A stretch of 64,000 nucleotides of DNA from Candidatus Thorarchaeota archaeon SMTZ1-45 (GCA_001563335.1 LRSL01000086.1:1-64000), one strand, 5' to 3'; positions 18,740 through 27,858 are shown, counted from the first letter of the stretch. The notes: generated from the letters alone by a model not told the origin. Numbers and translations: made by a program.

Positions 18740-19420
18740 ATGGTTTGCATCAGATATAGGCAAAGAGTGAGAAAGATGGATTTGAGTAAAAAAGCAATGC
18801 AAATAGTAAGTATCTTGGATAAAACATATCCTGATGCTCCAGCAACATATCTGAACTATAAGAGTCCCTTTGAGATGCTAATTGTAACAATTCTATCAGC
18901 ACGAGCCACAGATGCAGGTGTGAACAAGATCTCTCCAACACTTTTCAAGAAATATCCCACTCCAGAGAAACTGGCAAAAGTGAATCTTGATGAAATTGGC
19001 CAAATCATACGCCCACTTGGAGCCTATAACAAAAAGGCAGGATACATCACTGGAACATCTCGCCTGCTGGTCGAGAAGTTTGATGGCAAGGTCCCTAACA
19101 CATTGAAGGAACTTATCTCATTCCCAGGTGTGAGTAGAAAGACTGCAAACGTTGTGTTGTCAGTTGTCTTTGGAATCAGCGAGGGAATTGTATTGGATAC
19201 ACATGTCATGCGTGTGACTCTTCGACTCGGTCTAAGTGAGCATGAGAATAAACCAGAAAAAATCGAGAAGGATATGATGGAATTGCTTCCAAACAAGTTC
19301 TGGAGCGATTATGCTCGATTAATTGGTGCTCATGGTAGACAAACTTGCAAGTCAAGACGACCAAATTGCACTTCGTGTACACTCAATAAGCTTTGTCCAT
19401 CTGCAGAGCTTGGTAAGTGA
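18740..19420 (+). CDS. nth: Endonuclease III
   Basis: LIVTILSARATDAGVNKISPTLFKKYPT, LISFPGVSRKTANVVLSVVFG..VLDTHVMRV, CKSRRPNCTSCTLNKLC (4Fe-4S). Actual start probably 18776. Confidence 0.93.
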   Translation: MVCIRYRQRVRKMDLSKKAMQIVSILDKTYPDAPATYLNYKSPFEMLIVTILSARATDAGVNKISPTLFKKYPTPEKLAKVNLDEIGQIIRPLGAYNKKAGYITGTSRLLVEKFDGKVPNTLKELISFPGVSRKTANVVLSVVFGISEGIVLDTHVMRVTLRLGLSEHENKPEKIEKDMMELLPNKFWSDYARLIGAHGRQTCKSRRPNCTSCTLNKLCPSAELGK

Positions 19421-19506
19421 TGGGTTGAAGGCGATATCTAGGAAACGACTTATCTAGGTTCCGAATTCACTCAAGTATACATAACTTTGACAGGTGAAGT
19501 CATTCA

Positions 19507-20802
19507 ATGTTAGACATCCGATTCATTCGAGAGAATATCGACCTGATTCGAGATAACCTAAAGCGTCGGCAGGATGATAGGAAACTGAAGGAGTTTGACC
19601 TCCTTCTCAAACTCGATGAGAAAATACGGTGGCTGAAGAGGGACATACAAGACCTCAGAACCCAACGAAACAAAATTTCAAGAGAGATTGGTGAACTGAA
19701 GAAATCGGGCGAGGATGACTCAAAGCTTGTTAAAAAAGTAAACAATGTAAATAAGAAAATCAGATCCATTGAAGCTGAAACAAATGAGCTCGAACAGCAG
19801 CTCAAACGAATTCAGATGAGTATCCCAAACATCCTTCATGAGAGTGTCCCCTATGGTGTTGATGAGGAGGACAATGAAGTTTTAAGAGAGTGGGGTGGTA
19901 GACCCGAGTTCGATTTTGAGTATCACAGTCATGTTGACTTATTGGAAACATTGGATGTGGGAGACATTCCTAGGGCTGCAAGACTTTCAGGATCAAGGTT
20001 CTACTATCTCAAGAATGAACTGGTCTTGCTTGATATCGCAATGCAGCAAATGGCACTTGAAATGCTTGTTGAGAGAGGATTTAGTCCAATCTATCCTCCT
20101 TTCATGATGAAACGTGAACCATATGAGGGTGTAGTAGACCTAGCAGATTTTGAGGATGTTATGTATAAGATAGATGGAGAGGATCTCTATCTCATTGCTA
20201 CATCTGAACACCCGATGGCGGGAATGTACATGGGGGAGATATTTGAACCAACAGACCTTCCTCTCAAACTTGCTGGAGTGAGTGCATGTTTCAGAAAAGA
20301 GGCTGGTTCACACGGCAAAGATACCAAGGGCATCTTCAGAGTACATCAGTTTAACAAAGTCGAGCAATTTGTTTTTAGCCTGCCTGAGGATTCATGGAAT
20401 ATCCATGAGGAACTCATCAAGAACGAAGAGGATTATGTACAGGCACTGAATCTACCATATCGTGTGGTGAATATCTGCACAGGGGATATGGGTATAGTAG
20501 CTGCAAAGAGGATAGATTTAGAATTCTGGTTTCCAGGACAACAGATGTACAGAGAGGGGGGCTCATGTAGTAACTGTACAGCCTACCAAGCAACCAGACT
20601 CAACATCAAATACCGTCTGAAAAAGGGAGGTACTGAGAAAGCGTACCTTCACACATTGAACAGCACCATGATGGCGAATCCACGAACAATGGTGGCAATC
20701 ATTGAAAATTATCAAAAAGAGGATGGAAGTGTAGAAATACCAAAAGCACTACAAAAGTATCTTCCATCAGGAATCAAAGAGATAGTACCTCAGAAGAAAT
20801 GA
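19507..20802 (+). CDS. serS: Seryl-tRNA synthetase
   Basis: MLDIRFIRENIDLIRDNLKRR coiled-coil arm; SACFRKEAGSHGKDTKGIFRVHQFNKVEQF; NSTMMANPRTMVAIIENYQ. Confidence 0.97.
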   Translation: MLDIRFIRENIDLIRDNLKRRQDDRKLKEFDLLLKLDEKIRWLKRDIQDLRTQRNKISREIGELKKSGEDDSKLVKKVNNVNKKIRSIEAETNELEQQLKRIQMSIPNILHESVPYGVDEEDNEVLREWGGRPEFDFEYHSHVDLLETLDVGDIPRAARLSGSRFYYLKNELVLLDIAMQQMALEMLVERGFSPIYPPFMMKREPYEGVVDLADFEDVMYKIDGEDLYLIATSEHPMAGMYMGEIFEPTDLPLKLAGVSACFRKEAGSHGKDTKGIFRVHQFNKVEQFVFSLPEDSWNIHEELIKNEEDYVQALNLPYRVVNICTGDMGIVAAKRIDLEFWFPGQQMYREGGSCSNCTAYQATRLNIKYRLKKGGTEKAYLHTLNSTMMANPRTMVAIIENYQKEDGSVEIPKALQKYLPSGIKEIVPQKK

Positions 20803-20862
20803 AGTCACGATGCCCATCAAGCTTAATACGGGCTTTCTTGATGCCAAACTTGGGGAACATCA

Positions 20863-21333
20863 TTGACTACTGTACAGCAAACGTTTGAACAACTGGTCTC
20901 CCTTGCAATAAAGAGGGAGGAGGAAGCACACGACTTCTACATGAAGGCGTCAGAAGATTCGGAGCTGAAAGCATCAGCAAAATTGCTCAAGGATCTCGCA
21001 GGCCAGGAGGTTATTCACAAGAAAAAGTTGCAAGAGGCACTCAAGGATGGGGTCTGTGAAACTTTTACTTGCAGTTCTGTTGCAGAAGTGGAGAAGCTAG
21101 ATTTGGATCGATACCTTGTTGACATTCCACTTCTACCTTCATCATCACCACAGGATGTTCTGATTGTAGCAATCAAGAGGGAGGCTGCTGCAAACAGCTT
21201 CTACAAGGCACTTTCTGAACTAACAGGTAATTCTGCACACAGATCAGTCTTTGAAACTTTGGCAAAAGAAGAAGATACTCATAAGACCAGACTACAGAAC
21301 ATGTATGATGATATATTCCAACCAGACATGTGA
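20863..21333 (+). CDS. Rubrerythrin/ferritin-like diiron protein
   Basis: AIKREEEAHDFYMKAS, LAGQEVIHKKKL, AIKREAAANSFYKALSE, LAKEEDTHKTRL. Confidence 0.82.
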   Translation: MTTVQQTFEQLVSLAIKREEEAHDFYMKASEDSELKASAKLLKDLAGQEVIHKKKLQEALKDGVCETFTCSSVAEVEKLDLDRYLVDIPLLPSSSPQDVLIVAIKREAAANSFYKALSELTGNSAHRSVFETLAKEEDTHKTRLQNMYDDIFQPDM

Positions 21334-21368
21334 GAGGGCTTTTCTAAAGCCCTGTCACATTCTATTTA

Positions 21369-22652
21369 TTATTTCATCATGTGCAATTTTTGTGCAGCTA
21401 TGAATGTCAGACCACGTTTGGTCAGTTCTTCTGCAGTGCGGTTTAATGCGTGATGTTTGTCAAGATAGTTCTGAGTTAGTAGAGGCATATGACCTTGTTC
21501 TTCTATCTCACTCTTTTGTCGGAAGTAGTCGAGGATGTCACTGGGATATTCACGGTTTGCATCTATCTCAGGAACACCACCTTCGTGCTTTGCACTGATG
21601 TTCTTCACATGGTCTGCAATATCAAGAAGCTCAGGTAGTCGGTCATATGGTTGTCGAACGATGTTCTTGTAAGTTTCAGTGATGTGGTGTTCCAATCTAA
21701 CAACATTCTCGAATCCAAAGTCTTCACGGATGTAGGCTGCAAGTTCAAGGGTTTTGTTGTCAACACTGTTTGAAAGATTGAATCCTATCAGAGGACTTGT
21801 ACCATCTTCCCTACTGAACAGCTTTGCAGTCATAAGTGTCCATAGACATGCATATGGGTTATCATTACCTACAAAGACGGATATCTTGAATTCCATATCT
21901 ATACCAAGCTTGTGCATCATATAGCCTACTAGAATGCTTCCAAGATTGACGTTGAGCACCTGTTTCACACCATACTTTGTGTAGTAGTTTAGATATTCAT
22001 CAGCCCACTTCAATGGAAACTTATTTGGCATCCCAACGCCGCCAAAGTAGCCTGTAATCGTATCGGGACCTCCAAGATGAACGTTTACAGGAGCACCATC
22101 TGGACCTGGGTAGGTGCCTTTGGTGTCTAATGTTTCAACATACGATGCACCCACAATTTGCATACCTGCTGCAAATGCAATGACTTGGTTATCGGCTGTC
22201 TGTTCAGCCATATTCCGAACTCGAATAAATCTACCAGGCATGAGTTCTTGTTTTTCAATCGATTGCTTGGCTTCTTCAATGAGCCAAGGGAAATACTGGC
22301 AAGCACTAATCTCTAAAGTGACCGCAAATCTATCGTCAAATTTCATATTATTGGCTTTGTTCCCAAGTATTTTGCGTCGGTATTCGGGTATAGAGATGAA
22401 AGCACCATCATCGCGTTGTTCCTGTAGCCAAGTGAGATCTTTCACATAGGTGGAATCTTTTGTTTCGAGTTGTGCCAAGAGATTCTCAAGTTTTCTCGCC
22501 TCCTCTGCTCTCTTGTTTATCTCATGCACACCGCCATATTTCTCAATCACATCAATTAGTCCAGTGACAAGAGGATTGTCTTCCTGCATTAGAAAATCGT
22601 TGATCTCATTGAGTCGTTTTGGATCAATCATCAAAGCTGTTCTATCAATCAT
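21369..22652 (-). CDS. Conserved-looking 427-aa protein of unknown function
   Basis: Long ORF with ordinary composition (VNVHLGGPDTITGYFGGVGMPNKFPLKWADEYLNYY...); no family recognised. Confidence 0.7.
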   Translation of the reverse strand: MIDRTALMIDPKRLNEINDFLMQEDNPLVTGLIDVIEKYGGVHEINKRAEEARKLENLLAQLETKDSTYVKDLTWLQEQRDDGAFISIPEYRRKILGNKANNMKFDDRFAVTLEISACQYFPWLIEEAKQSIEKQELMPGRFIRVRNMAEQTADNQVIAFAAGMQIVGASYVETLDTKGTYPGPDGAPVNVHLGGPDTITGYFGGVGMPNKFPLKWADEYLNYYTKYGVKQVLNVNLGSILVGYMMHKLGIDMEFKISVFVGNDNPYACLWTLMTAKLFSREDGTSPLIGFNLSNSVDNKTLELAAYIREDFGFENVVRLEHHITETYKNIVRQPYDRLPELLDIADHVKNISAKHEGGVPEIDANREYPSDILDYFRQKSEIEEQGHMPLLTQNYLDKHHALNRTAEELTKRGLTFIAAQKLHMMK

Positions 22653-22786
22653 GGCTTACCCATCCAGTAATGATTATTGATTAGTTGAACTTTATTCAAG
22701 TTAGGTCCCTATCAGTAGCTCACCCCTAAAAAGGGATTCTGCATTTTTTGGACGCAATCTTCTCCAGGTATCTAATCAAATATCGT

Positions 22787-23749
22787 CTATTGATAACATC
22801 TAATTGGTGCAAGAAGCTTCGGATAGTGGTAATGTAATAATCTACGCATCTCAAAGCAGAGATGGCATTCATTAACGAATGTTGAATTTGGTTCTAGCCC
22901 ATGTTGTAGAGCTAATTGATAGAGACCTATCGGACCAGTTTCCGCCAATATACGAATGATTGGATGATTGCTGTATGAATAGCTGTTGAGGGAGTCTGAG
23001 AGTGAGTTTCTCTTCGCGTTCCCAATGCATATTCCTGGGCACAGGGTGATATTTCCTTCAAAGTCTATCTCAATCACTTCAGGACTTCGCAAGTCGCCTC
23101 CTAGCCAGAAGGGTAGGATGCATTTCCCATGGGGAATTTCGGGAGACATTTCAGCATAACCGATCAGTGATTTAGCCCCTCTTCCCTCAAAGTCGACTGG
23201 ATATAATGACTGCTCTATGCCTTCTATGTCTTGCACCTCTCTAAGAGATGCCTTTGTCAACTGATCATAGGGGTTTTTGGACTCAAGTGACTTCATGTAG
23301 TAACTATCCACCCATACCTTCTCAAGACCAAGAAAGACTGCCGCTTCGATGCCAAGCTTAACATTTCTGATATCGATATATTGCTGATGAAACCCGTCAA
23401 CGCTAAAGGTAAGCGTGTTCAGGCCTGCGTCTATAAGCTCCTTGAGCGTCTTTCTGGCCACATGAGATGTCCTTGCCCAGAACCCATTTGTTATGGATCC
23501 TCTTCGTGGAACACCTAAATCTTTCGCGATTGTTAGCATTGCCTTCATATCATCTAGGTAGAGAAATGGTTCACCACCATGAAGTGTCAGCCATTCAAAT
23601 TGTTTATTTTCTGCTAGGTCAGAGAGCCACTGCTCAGCGTCATCAAGACTGATATGACCTACTTGCTCTGGACCTGCGTTGTACGCACAGTGATCACATT
23701 TAGATGGGCATCGGAATGTGATCAAAAGACTAGCTCCACGTACCTGCAT
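22787..23749 (-). CDS. Radical SAM protein
   Basis: ITFRCPSKCDHCAYNAG (CxxxCxxC), LTLHGGEPFLY, extra C-terminal Cys (CPGICIG, CHLC). Confidence 0.9.
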   Translation of the reverse strand: MQVRGASLLITFRCPSKCDHCAYNAGPEQVGHISLDDAEQWLSDLAENKQFEWLTLHGGEPFLYLDDMKAMLTIAKDLGVPRRGSITNGFWARTSHVARKTLKELIDAGLNTLTFSVDGFHQQYIDIRNVKLGIEAAVFLGLEKVWVDSYYMKSLESKNPYDQLTKASLREVQDIEGIEQSLYPVDFEGRGAKSLIGYAEMSPEIPHGKCILPFWLGGDLRSPEVIEIDFEGNITLCPGICIGNAKRNSLSDSLNSYSYSNHPIIRILAETGPIGLYQLALQHGLEPNSTFVNECHLCFEMRRLLHYHYPKLLAPIRCYQ

Positions 23750-23797
23750 CTTCTACCTCCACCCCAACTCCTAATTCTTATAATCGCTCGATAAAAG

Positions 23798-24418
23798 TTA
23801 AGTCAAATCCTTAGGTGTTTGGACATCCTCCTCAATCCACGAATCTGAAGATTCTGTTTCATAGATGTAATCACGAAGAAAGCCCCTAATGGCAGGACCT
23901 ACTGTGGCGGTGATGATTGAACCCGCGGTCACCTGTATCCAGTTCAATGTAATTAGTTCTGCAAATGCTACTCCTAGTGCCACCAAAAAAGAATAGTCCA
24001 AAAGAACAAACAAGAATATCTCACCAATAAAGTAGCCAAGCATCATCACTAGCGAAGCAACGACCAAACCGACTATGTCCAATTTTGTTAGGCGACTAGT
24101 CATCCCAACTTGGCGGCTCGCTAATCCTACAATCATTCCTTCACACCCTTTTACAACAAACGTAATCGGTGCAAATTGGATATAACCTAAAGTCACATCA
24201 GCCACTGCTGAACCAACGCCTCCCGCAAAAAAACCACCGAGAGGCCCAAGTAGAAGTCCACTCAGCATTACAAGTGCATCGCCAAAATTCAAGAAACCAG
24301 TGCTCGTTGGGAACGGAACAACTATTATCATGGTGGCAGCAGTAGTTAAAGCAGTCAGAATAACCAGAAGCGCCACGAACAGTGTTCTATTTTGTGTTTT
24401 GGGTTTGAAGAGCTCCAA
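23798..24418 (-). CDS. ECF transporter S-component-like membrane protein
   Basis: Hydrophobic; GFLNFGDALVMLSGLLLGPLGGFFAGGVGSAVADVTLGYIQFAPITFVVKG. Confidence 0.8.
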   Translation of the reverse strand: MELFKPKTQNRTLFVALLVILTALTTAATMIIVVPFPTSTGFLNFGDALVMLSGLLLGPLGGFFAGGVGSAVADVTLGYIQFAPITFVVKGCEGMIVGLASRQVGMTSRLTKLDIVGLVVASLVMMLGYFIGEIFLFVLLDYSFLVALGVAFAELITLNWIQVTAGSIITATVGPAIRGFLRDYIYETESSDSWIEEDVQTPKDLT

Positions 24419-24957
24419 TTATCATCATCCTCTCGAAATAAGTACTTGCTGAAGATAATCAAATCCTCGCCATAGTAATGACTTCGCAGGAACCCCTCTT
24501 TTCTGTAGCCAAGACTTTGATACAGCTGAATTGCCTCAGTCATTACCCATGCAGTTACTAAGAAAAGTTTGTGATTCCCATTCTTGATTGCTATAGACTC
24601 TAAGGTTTCAAGTAGCTCAGTGCCGATGCCACGACATTGATACATAGGATGAACTCCAAAAGAACTTACCCGCATACTCTCATGTTCTTCGAAGCCTGTC
24701 ACAGTTCCAACGACATCATTGCCAATTTCTGCAATGAGAACTTGAGATGCTGATAGAATGCGATCACGAATTATCCATGGTTTGGAAATAGTTCTATCAA
24801 CAGCTTTCTTTGGATATCCCCTCGATATGAGAGGATAGAATGCAGCCTGCATTACTCGATAGATCGCAAGAGCATCCTCTAATGTGGCTTTCCTGATTTT
24901 GAATGCGGGCTCTGATTTGATTTGAACTGTGTCACCAAGATCAATGAAAGACACCAT
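24355..24957 (-). CDS. GNAT acetyltransferase
   Basis: SFGVHPMYQCRGIGTELLETLESIAIKNG, LYQSLGYRKEGFLRSHYYGEDLIIFSK. Confidence 0.88.
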   Translation of the reverse strand: MVSFIDLGDTVQIKSEPAFKIRKATLEDALAIYRVMQAAFYPLISRGYPKKAVDRTISKPWIIRDRILSASQVLIAEIGNDVVGTVTGFEEHESMRVSSFGVHPMYQCRGIGTELLETLESIAIKNGNHKLFLVTAWVMTEAIQLYQSLGYRKEGFLRSHYYGEDLIIFSKYLFREDDDNWSSSNPKHKIEHCSWRFWLF

Positions 24958-25009
24958 AGTTGCTATTCTCCAAGTGAGGTTTGCTTACTTCAACAAGTAT
25001 GGTTTTTGA

Positions 25010-25043
25010 AAAATTATATATAATTTTGAGCCTATATATAGGC
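25010..25043. promoter_or_regulatory. Two consecutive perfect palindromes in the promoter of the PLP-fold/PadR fusion gene
   Basis: AAAATTATATATAATTTT (25010-25027) and GCCTATATATAGGC (25030-25043), 11-44 nt upstream of ATG 25054; first overlaps a likely TATA box. Confidence 0.65.
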
Positions 25044-25053
25044 CAGATATGTA

Positions 25054-26547
25054 ATGTCGTGCCTTTTTTCTTTCAAATGCTCAAGATGTAATCAAACACA
25101 TGACTCTGACTTGTATGCTCCTAGATGCACGAGTTGTGGAGGAGTGTTACGTGTAGAGTATGATATTGAATGTGTAAAAGAAAAACTTGGAAAGAACGGG
25201 TTTGAGAGAAGGACATCAGGAGTATGGAAGTATCATGAGTTATTGCCTGTACTGGACAAGACCAATCTTGTATCTCTTGGGGAGGGTGGGACTTACCTAC
25301 ATAGATGTTATGGTCTAGCTGAAAAACTGGGCTTAGATGAGTTATACCTGAAAGACGAAACAACTAACCCTACTGGTGCGTTCATAGACAGAGGAACTGC
25401 AGTGGAGGTTACTGTAGCAAGACAGAGGGGGTACAATTCAGTCTGCTGTGGGACTACAGGAAATTTGGCAGTTTCACTCGTTGCATATGCTGCAAGAGCA
25501 GGATTGGAAAGTAAGGTGTTCATTGGACAAAAAGGTCATGTTGATTCAGGTAAACTCTACCAGATTCTAGCATATGCAGCTCAGGTTGAAATTGTGAGAG
25601 ATCGAGAAGAAGCTCTATCTCGAGCATGGCAAGAAAGTAAACAGAGTCACTCTGTTGTGCCCAGCAATCCACACTTTCTTGAGGGGGTTAAGACTACAAT
25701 CTTGGAAACATGTGAACAGTTGGACTGGGAAACACCAGATTGGGTGATAGCGCCGATGGGAAACGGTGGACATATCTCAATGATATGGAAAGGACTTGTT
25801 GAACTAAAGGAGCTTGGACTAGTTCCAAAACTGGATGTTAGGTTAGTAGGAGCACAAGCAAGGGGATGTTCACCGATTGTAGAAGCATTCGAAAAAGGTA
25901 GCAAGAAGATAATTCCATCTAGTCATGTTTCAACTGTTGCCATTGACATTGGTGTCAGAGATCCTTCTTGCGGAAACATGGCTCTCGACTCTTTGGAGCA
26001 ATCAAAGGGATTGGCTGTATCCGTAACTGATAGGGAGATTCTCGAAGCGGTAAAAGACTTGGCTCGATTGGAAGGTGTGTTTGCTGAGCCAGCTTCAGCG
26101 ACAACAATAGCAGTGCTGCAAAAACTTGTAAATGAGGGTCGAATTGACAGGGGTGACAGAATTGTCTGTGCTATTACTGGAATGGGGTTAAAATATCCAG
26201 AGATAACACGCACATTCGTAAAAGGTAAGAGTACCTTAGAGTACTTTCTGAGCCACGTGGAGGGGCGTCGTTTTACAACAAAACTTGGTCAAACAAAAGT
26301 ACGAATATTGCAGATTCTTTCAAGAGGAGAGTCTTATGGTTATGCAATCTGGAAATCAATGGTAGATGACTACGGTTTTCGAATCAAAATCCCAAGTATC
26401 TACCAGCATATCTCTGAACTGAAAAATAGTGGGCTTATCGTCCAGACAAGAACCGAGGAAACCTACAGAAAGACTTCCAGAAATTATTATGGTCTGACTG
26501 AGAGAGGGCATCTAACACTTGACCAACTTGAGAAACTATCAGAATAG
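25054..26547 (+). CDS. Threonine-synthase-like PLP-fold protein fused to a C-terminal PadR-like wHTH; PLP-Lys position is Ile
   Basis: Zinc ribbon CSRCNQ..CTSCGG; NPTGAFIDRG (canonical NPTGSFKDRG); GNGGHISMIWKGL; C-terminal VRILQILSRGESYGYAIWKSMVDDYGFRIKIPSIYQHISELKNSGLI...YGLTERGHLTL. Confidence 0.88.
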   Translation: MSCLFSFKCSRCNQTHDSDLYAPRCTSCGGVLRVEYDIECVKEKLGKNGFERRTSGVWKYHELLPVLDKTNLVSLGEGGTYLHRCYGLAEKLGLDELYLKDETTNPTGAFIDRGTAVEVTVARQRGYNSVCCGTTGNLAVSLVAYAARAGLESKVFIGQKGHVDSGKLYQILAYAAQVEIVRDREEALSRAWQESKQSHSVVPSNPHFLEGVKTTILETCEQLDWETPDWVIAPMGNGGHISMIWKGLVELKELGLVPKLDVRLVGAQARGCSPIVEAFEKGSKKIIPSSHVSTVAIDIGVRDPSCGNMALDSLEQSKGLAVSVTDREILEAVKDLARLEGVFAEPASATTIAVLQKLVNEGRIDRGDRIVCAITGMGLKYPEITRTFVKGKSTLEYFLSHVEGRRFTTKLGQTKVRILQILSRGESYGYAIWKSMVDDYGFRIKIPSIYQHISELKNSGLIVQTRTEETYRKTSRNYYGLTERGHLTLDQLEKLSE

Positions 26548-26672
26548 GATTATTTCTGGAAAGAGTCGCGCAGCGTGGGTGTATAGGAGAAGTGTTTTAA
26601 CATCTAATACGTTATTAACCTCACAGCGGTTCGAGCAGTATTGCTGGACTTGGCAGATTGAGGTAGAGAACA

Positions 26673-27053
26673 ATGTCCAAGAAATGGATACAGAGTGATG
26701 ATTGGAAAACCGAAAAACATGTACCTGTAATTGAAATCATGAAGGTTGAGGATGGAAAAGCCTTCGTCAAAGTGTCTGTTGGCAAGGAGATTGCACATCC
26801 AAACACAACAGCCCACCATATCAAATGGATGGATCTCTTTTTCTGGCCAGAAGGAGATAAGTTTCCAGTGGAGATCGGTTACGCAACCTTCGACCATCAT
26901 GGTGAGTCAGCTCAGGGACCAGACACTAGTGGAATTTACAGCGAGCCCGTTACTAAGTTTGTCTTCAAGACTGGCAAACCAGGTACCTTGATGGCTACAG
27001 CTTATTGCAACATTCATGGTCTCTGGAAGAGTGAAGCTGAACTTACACTCTAA
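26673..27053 (+). CDS. Superoxide reductase (neelaredoxin/desulfoferrodoxin domain)
   Basis: EKHVPVIE, VSVGKEIAHPNTTAHHIKWMDLFF, ATAYCNIHGLWKSEAEL. Confidence 0.92.
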   Translation: MSKKWIQSDDWKTEKHVPVIEIMKVEDGKAFVKVSVGKEIAHPNTTAHHIKWMDLFFWPEGDKFPVEIGYATFDHHGESAQGPDTSGIYSEPVTKFVFKTGKPGTLMATAYCNIHGLWKSEAELTL

Positions 27054-27147
27054 GACTCAATCATGAGTTTGATTAAAATGGGCCTACCACGGTAGTGCCC
27101 ATCATCATTTTCTTCGTTATTTCATTCTTTGAGAGCATTGGAGTCAG

Positions 27148-27405
27148 TTATTCGCGGTCCTTGGTTTTTGATGTTTCAGAAAGGACCGCCCGCCATATTG
27201 TATGACCATCAGAAAGTCCAGCTGCTGTCATTCTCTTTCCCAAATGAAGAGCAAAATCGCCTGACTCAAAATCAACAGGTACTGCTTCCCAAGGCATGAT
27301 AGCAGAGAGTTTGTACTCAGTTCCATCATCTGATGTAATGACATATTGGTCCATTGTTCTGGAAACAATCCCTGTGAGTGACACTTCCTTCATTTCGTCA
27401 TTCAT
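27148..27405 (-). CDS. Small hypothetical protein (85 aa)
   Basis: VSLTGIVSRTMDQYVITSDDGTEYKLSAI, OB-like pattern; ordinary composition. Confidence 0.5.
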   Translation of the reverse strand: MNDEMKEVSLTGIVSRTMDQYVITSDDGTEYKLSAIMPWEAVPVDFESGDFALHLGKRMTAAGLSDGHTIWRAVLSETSKTKDRE

Positions 27406-27515
27406 AGGTATTCAATTCCCACTATGATAGTCACATTATGTGACTTCGTCCTGTGACCCCTATACGTGGCTTCGGTATATATACTAAATCTGAGCAGTAT
27501 TTCTTGTGAAATATC

Positions 27516-27620
27516 ATGGCTCTAACAACTAACTCACGAAATTCATCGGTAATGGAGAAAACCAAGGCTCATGTCATGTCGACTGATGCCTTGACCCATG
27601 CATACACCTATCGGAGGTAG
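27516..27620 (+). CDS. 34-aa small protein MALTTNSRNSSVMEKTKAHVMSTDALTHAYTYRR
   Basis: ATG-TAG ORF about 30 nt downstream of a TATATATACT box; C-terminal tail shared with the next ORF, with synonymous codon differences. Confidence 0.6.
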   Translation: MALTTNSRNSSVMEKTKAHVMSTDALTHAYTYRR

Positions 27621-27627
27621 ATTCGAG

Positions 27628-27714
27628 ATGGCGTTTGCTAAGAAACAGAACAAGAGAATCTACAAGAAACAAATCTCGACGGATGCCCTTGCCTATTCAT
27701 ATCTCTACAGGTAG
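27628..27714 (+). CDS. 28-aa small protein MAFAKKQNKRIYKKQISTDALAYSYLYR
   Basis: SD GGAGGT overlaps the end of the upstream ORF; tail ISTDALAYSYLYR matches MSTDALTHAYTYRR. Confidence 0.6.
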   Translation: MAFAKKQNKRIYKKQISTDALAYSYLYR

Positions 27715-27723
27715 TTGGTAATT

Positions 27724-27822
27724 ATGATAAGCGTTTCAAAGAAATTCTTCAGTTCATACAAGGATAATGCAAAACGTCGTTGTCACACAAAAAATGAAGT
27801 GCTTATGATGGAAGTAACATGA
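27724..27822 (+). CDS. Candidate 32-aa small ORF MISVSKKFFSSYKDNAKRRCHTKNEVLMMEVT
   Basis: Third co-directional tiny ORF, basic N-terminal half; its 3' end overlaps an inverted repeat. Confidence 0.3.
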   Translation: MISVSKKFFSSYKDNAKRRCHTKNEVLMMEVT

Positions 27823-27832
27823 GCACTTCATG
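27795..27832 (+). terminator. Inverted repeat after the small-ORF cluster
   Basis: TGAAGTGCT...AGCACTTCA followed by TGTTGATTTTATC. Confidence 0.45.
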
Positions 27833-27858
27833 TTGATTTTATCACCAATATAAGTGTC

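Noticed and set aside
24355-24418. Overlap of GNAT and ECF S-component ORFs as a programmed frameshift
   Set aside because: Each protein is complete on its own; ordinary 64-nt gene overlap or start misassignment is simpler.
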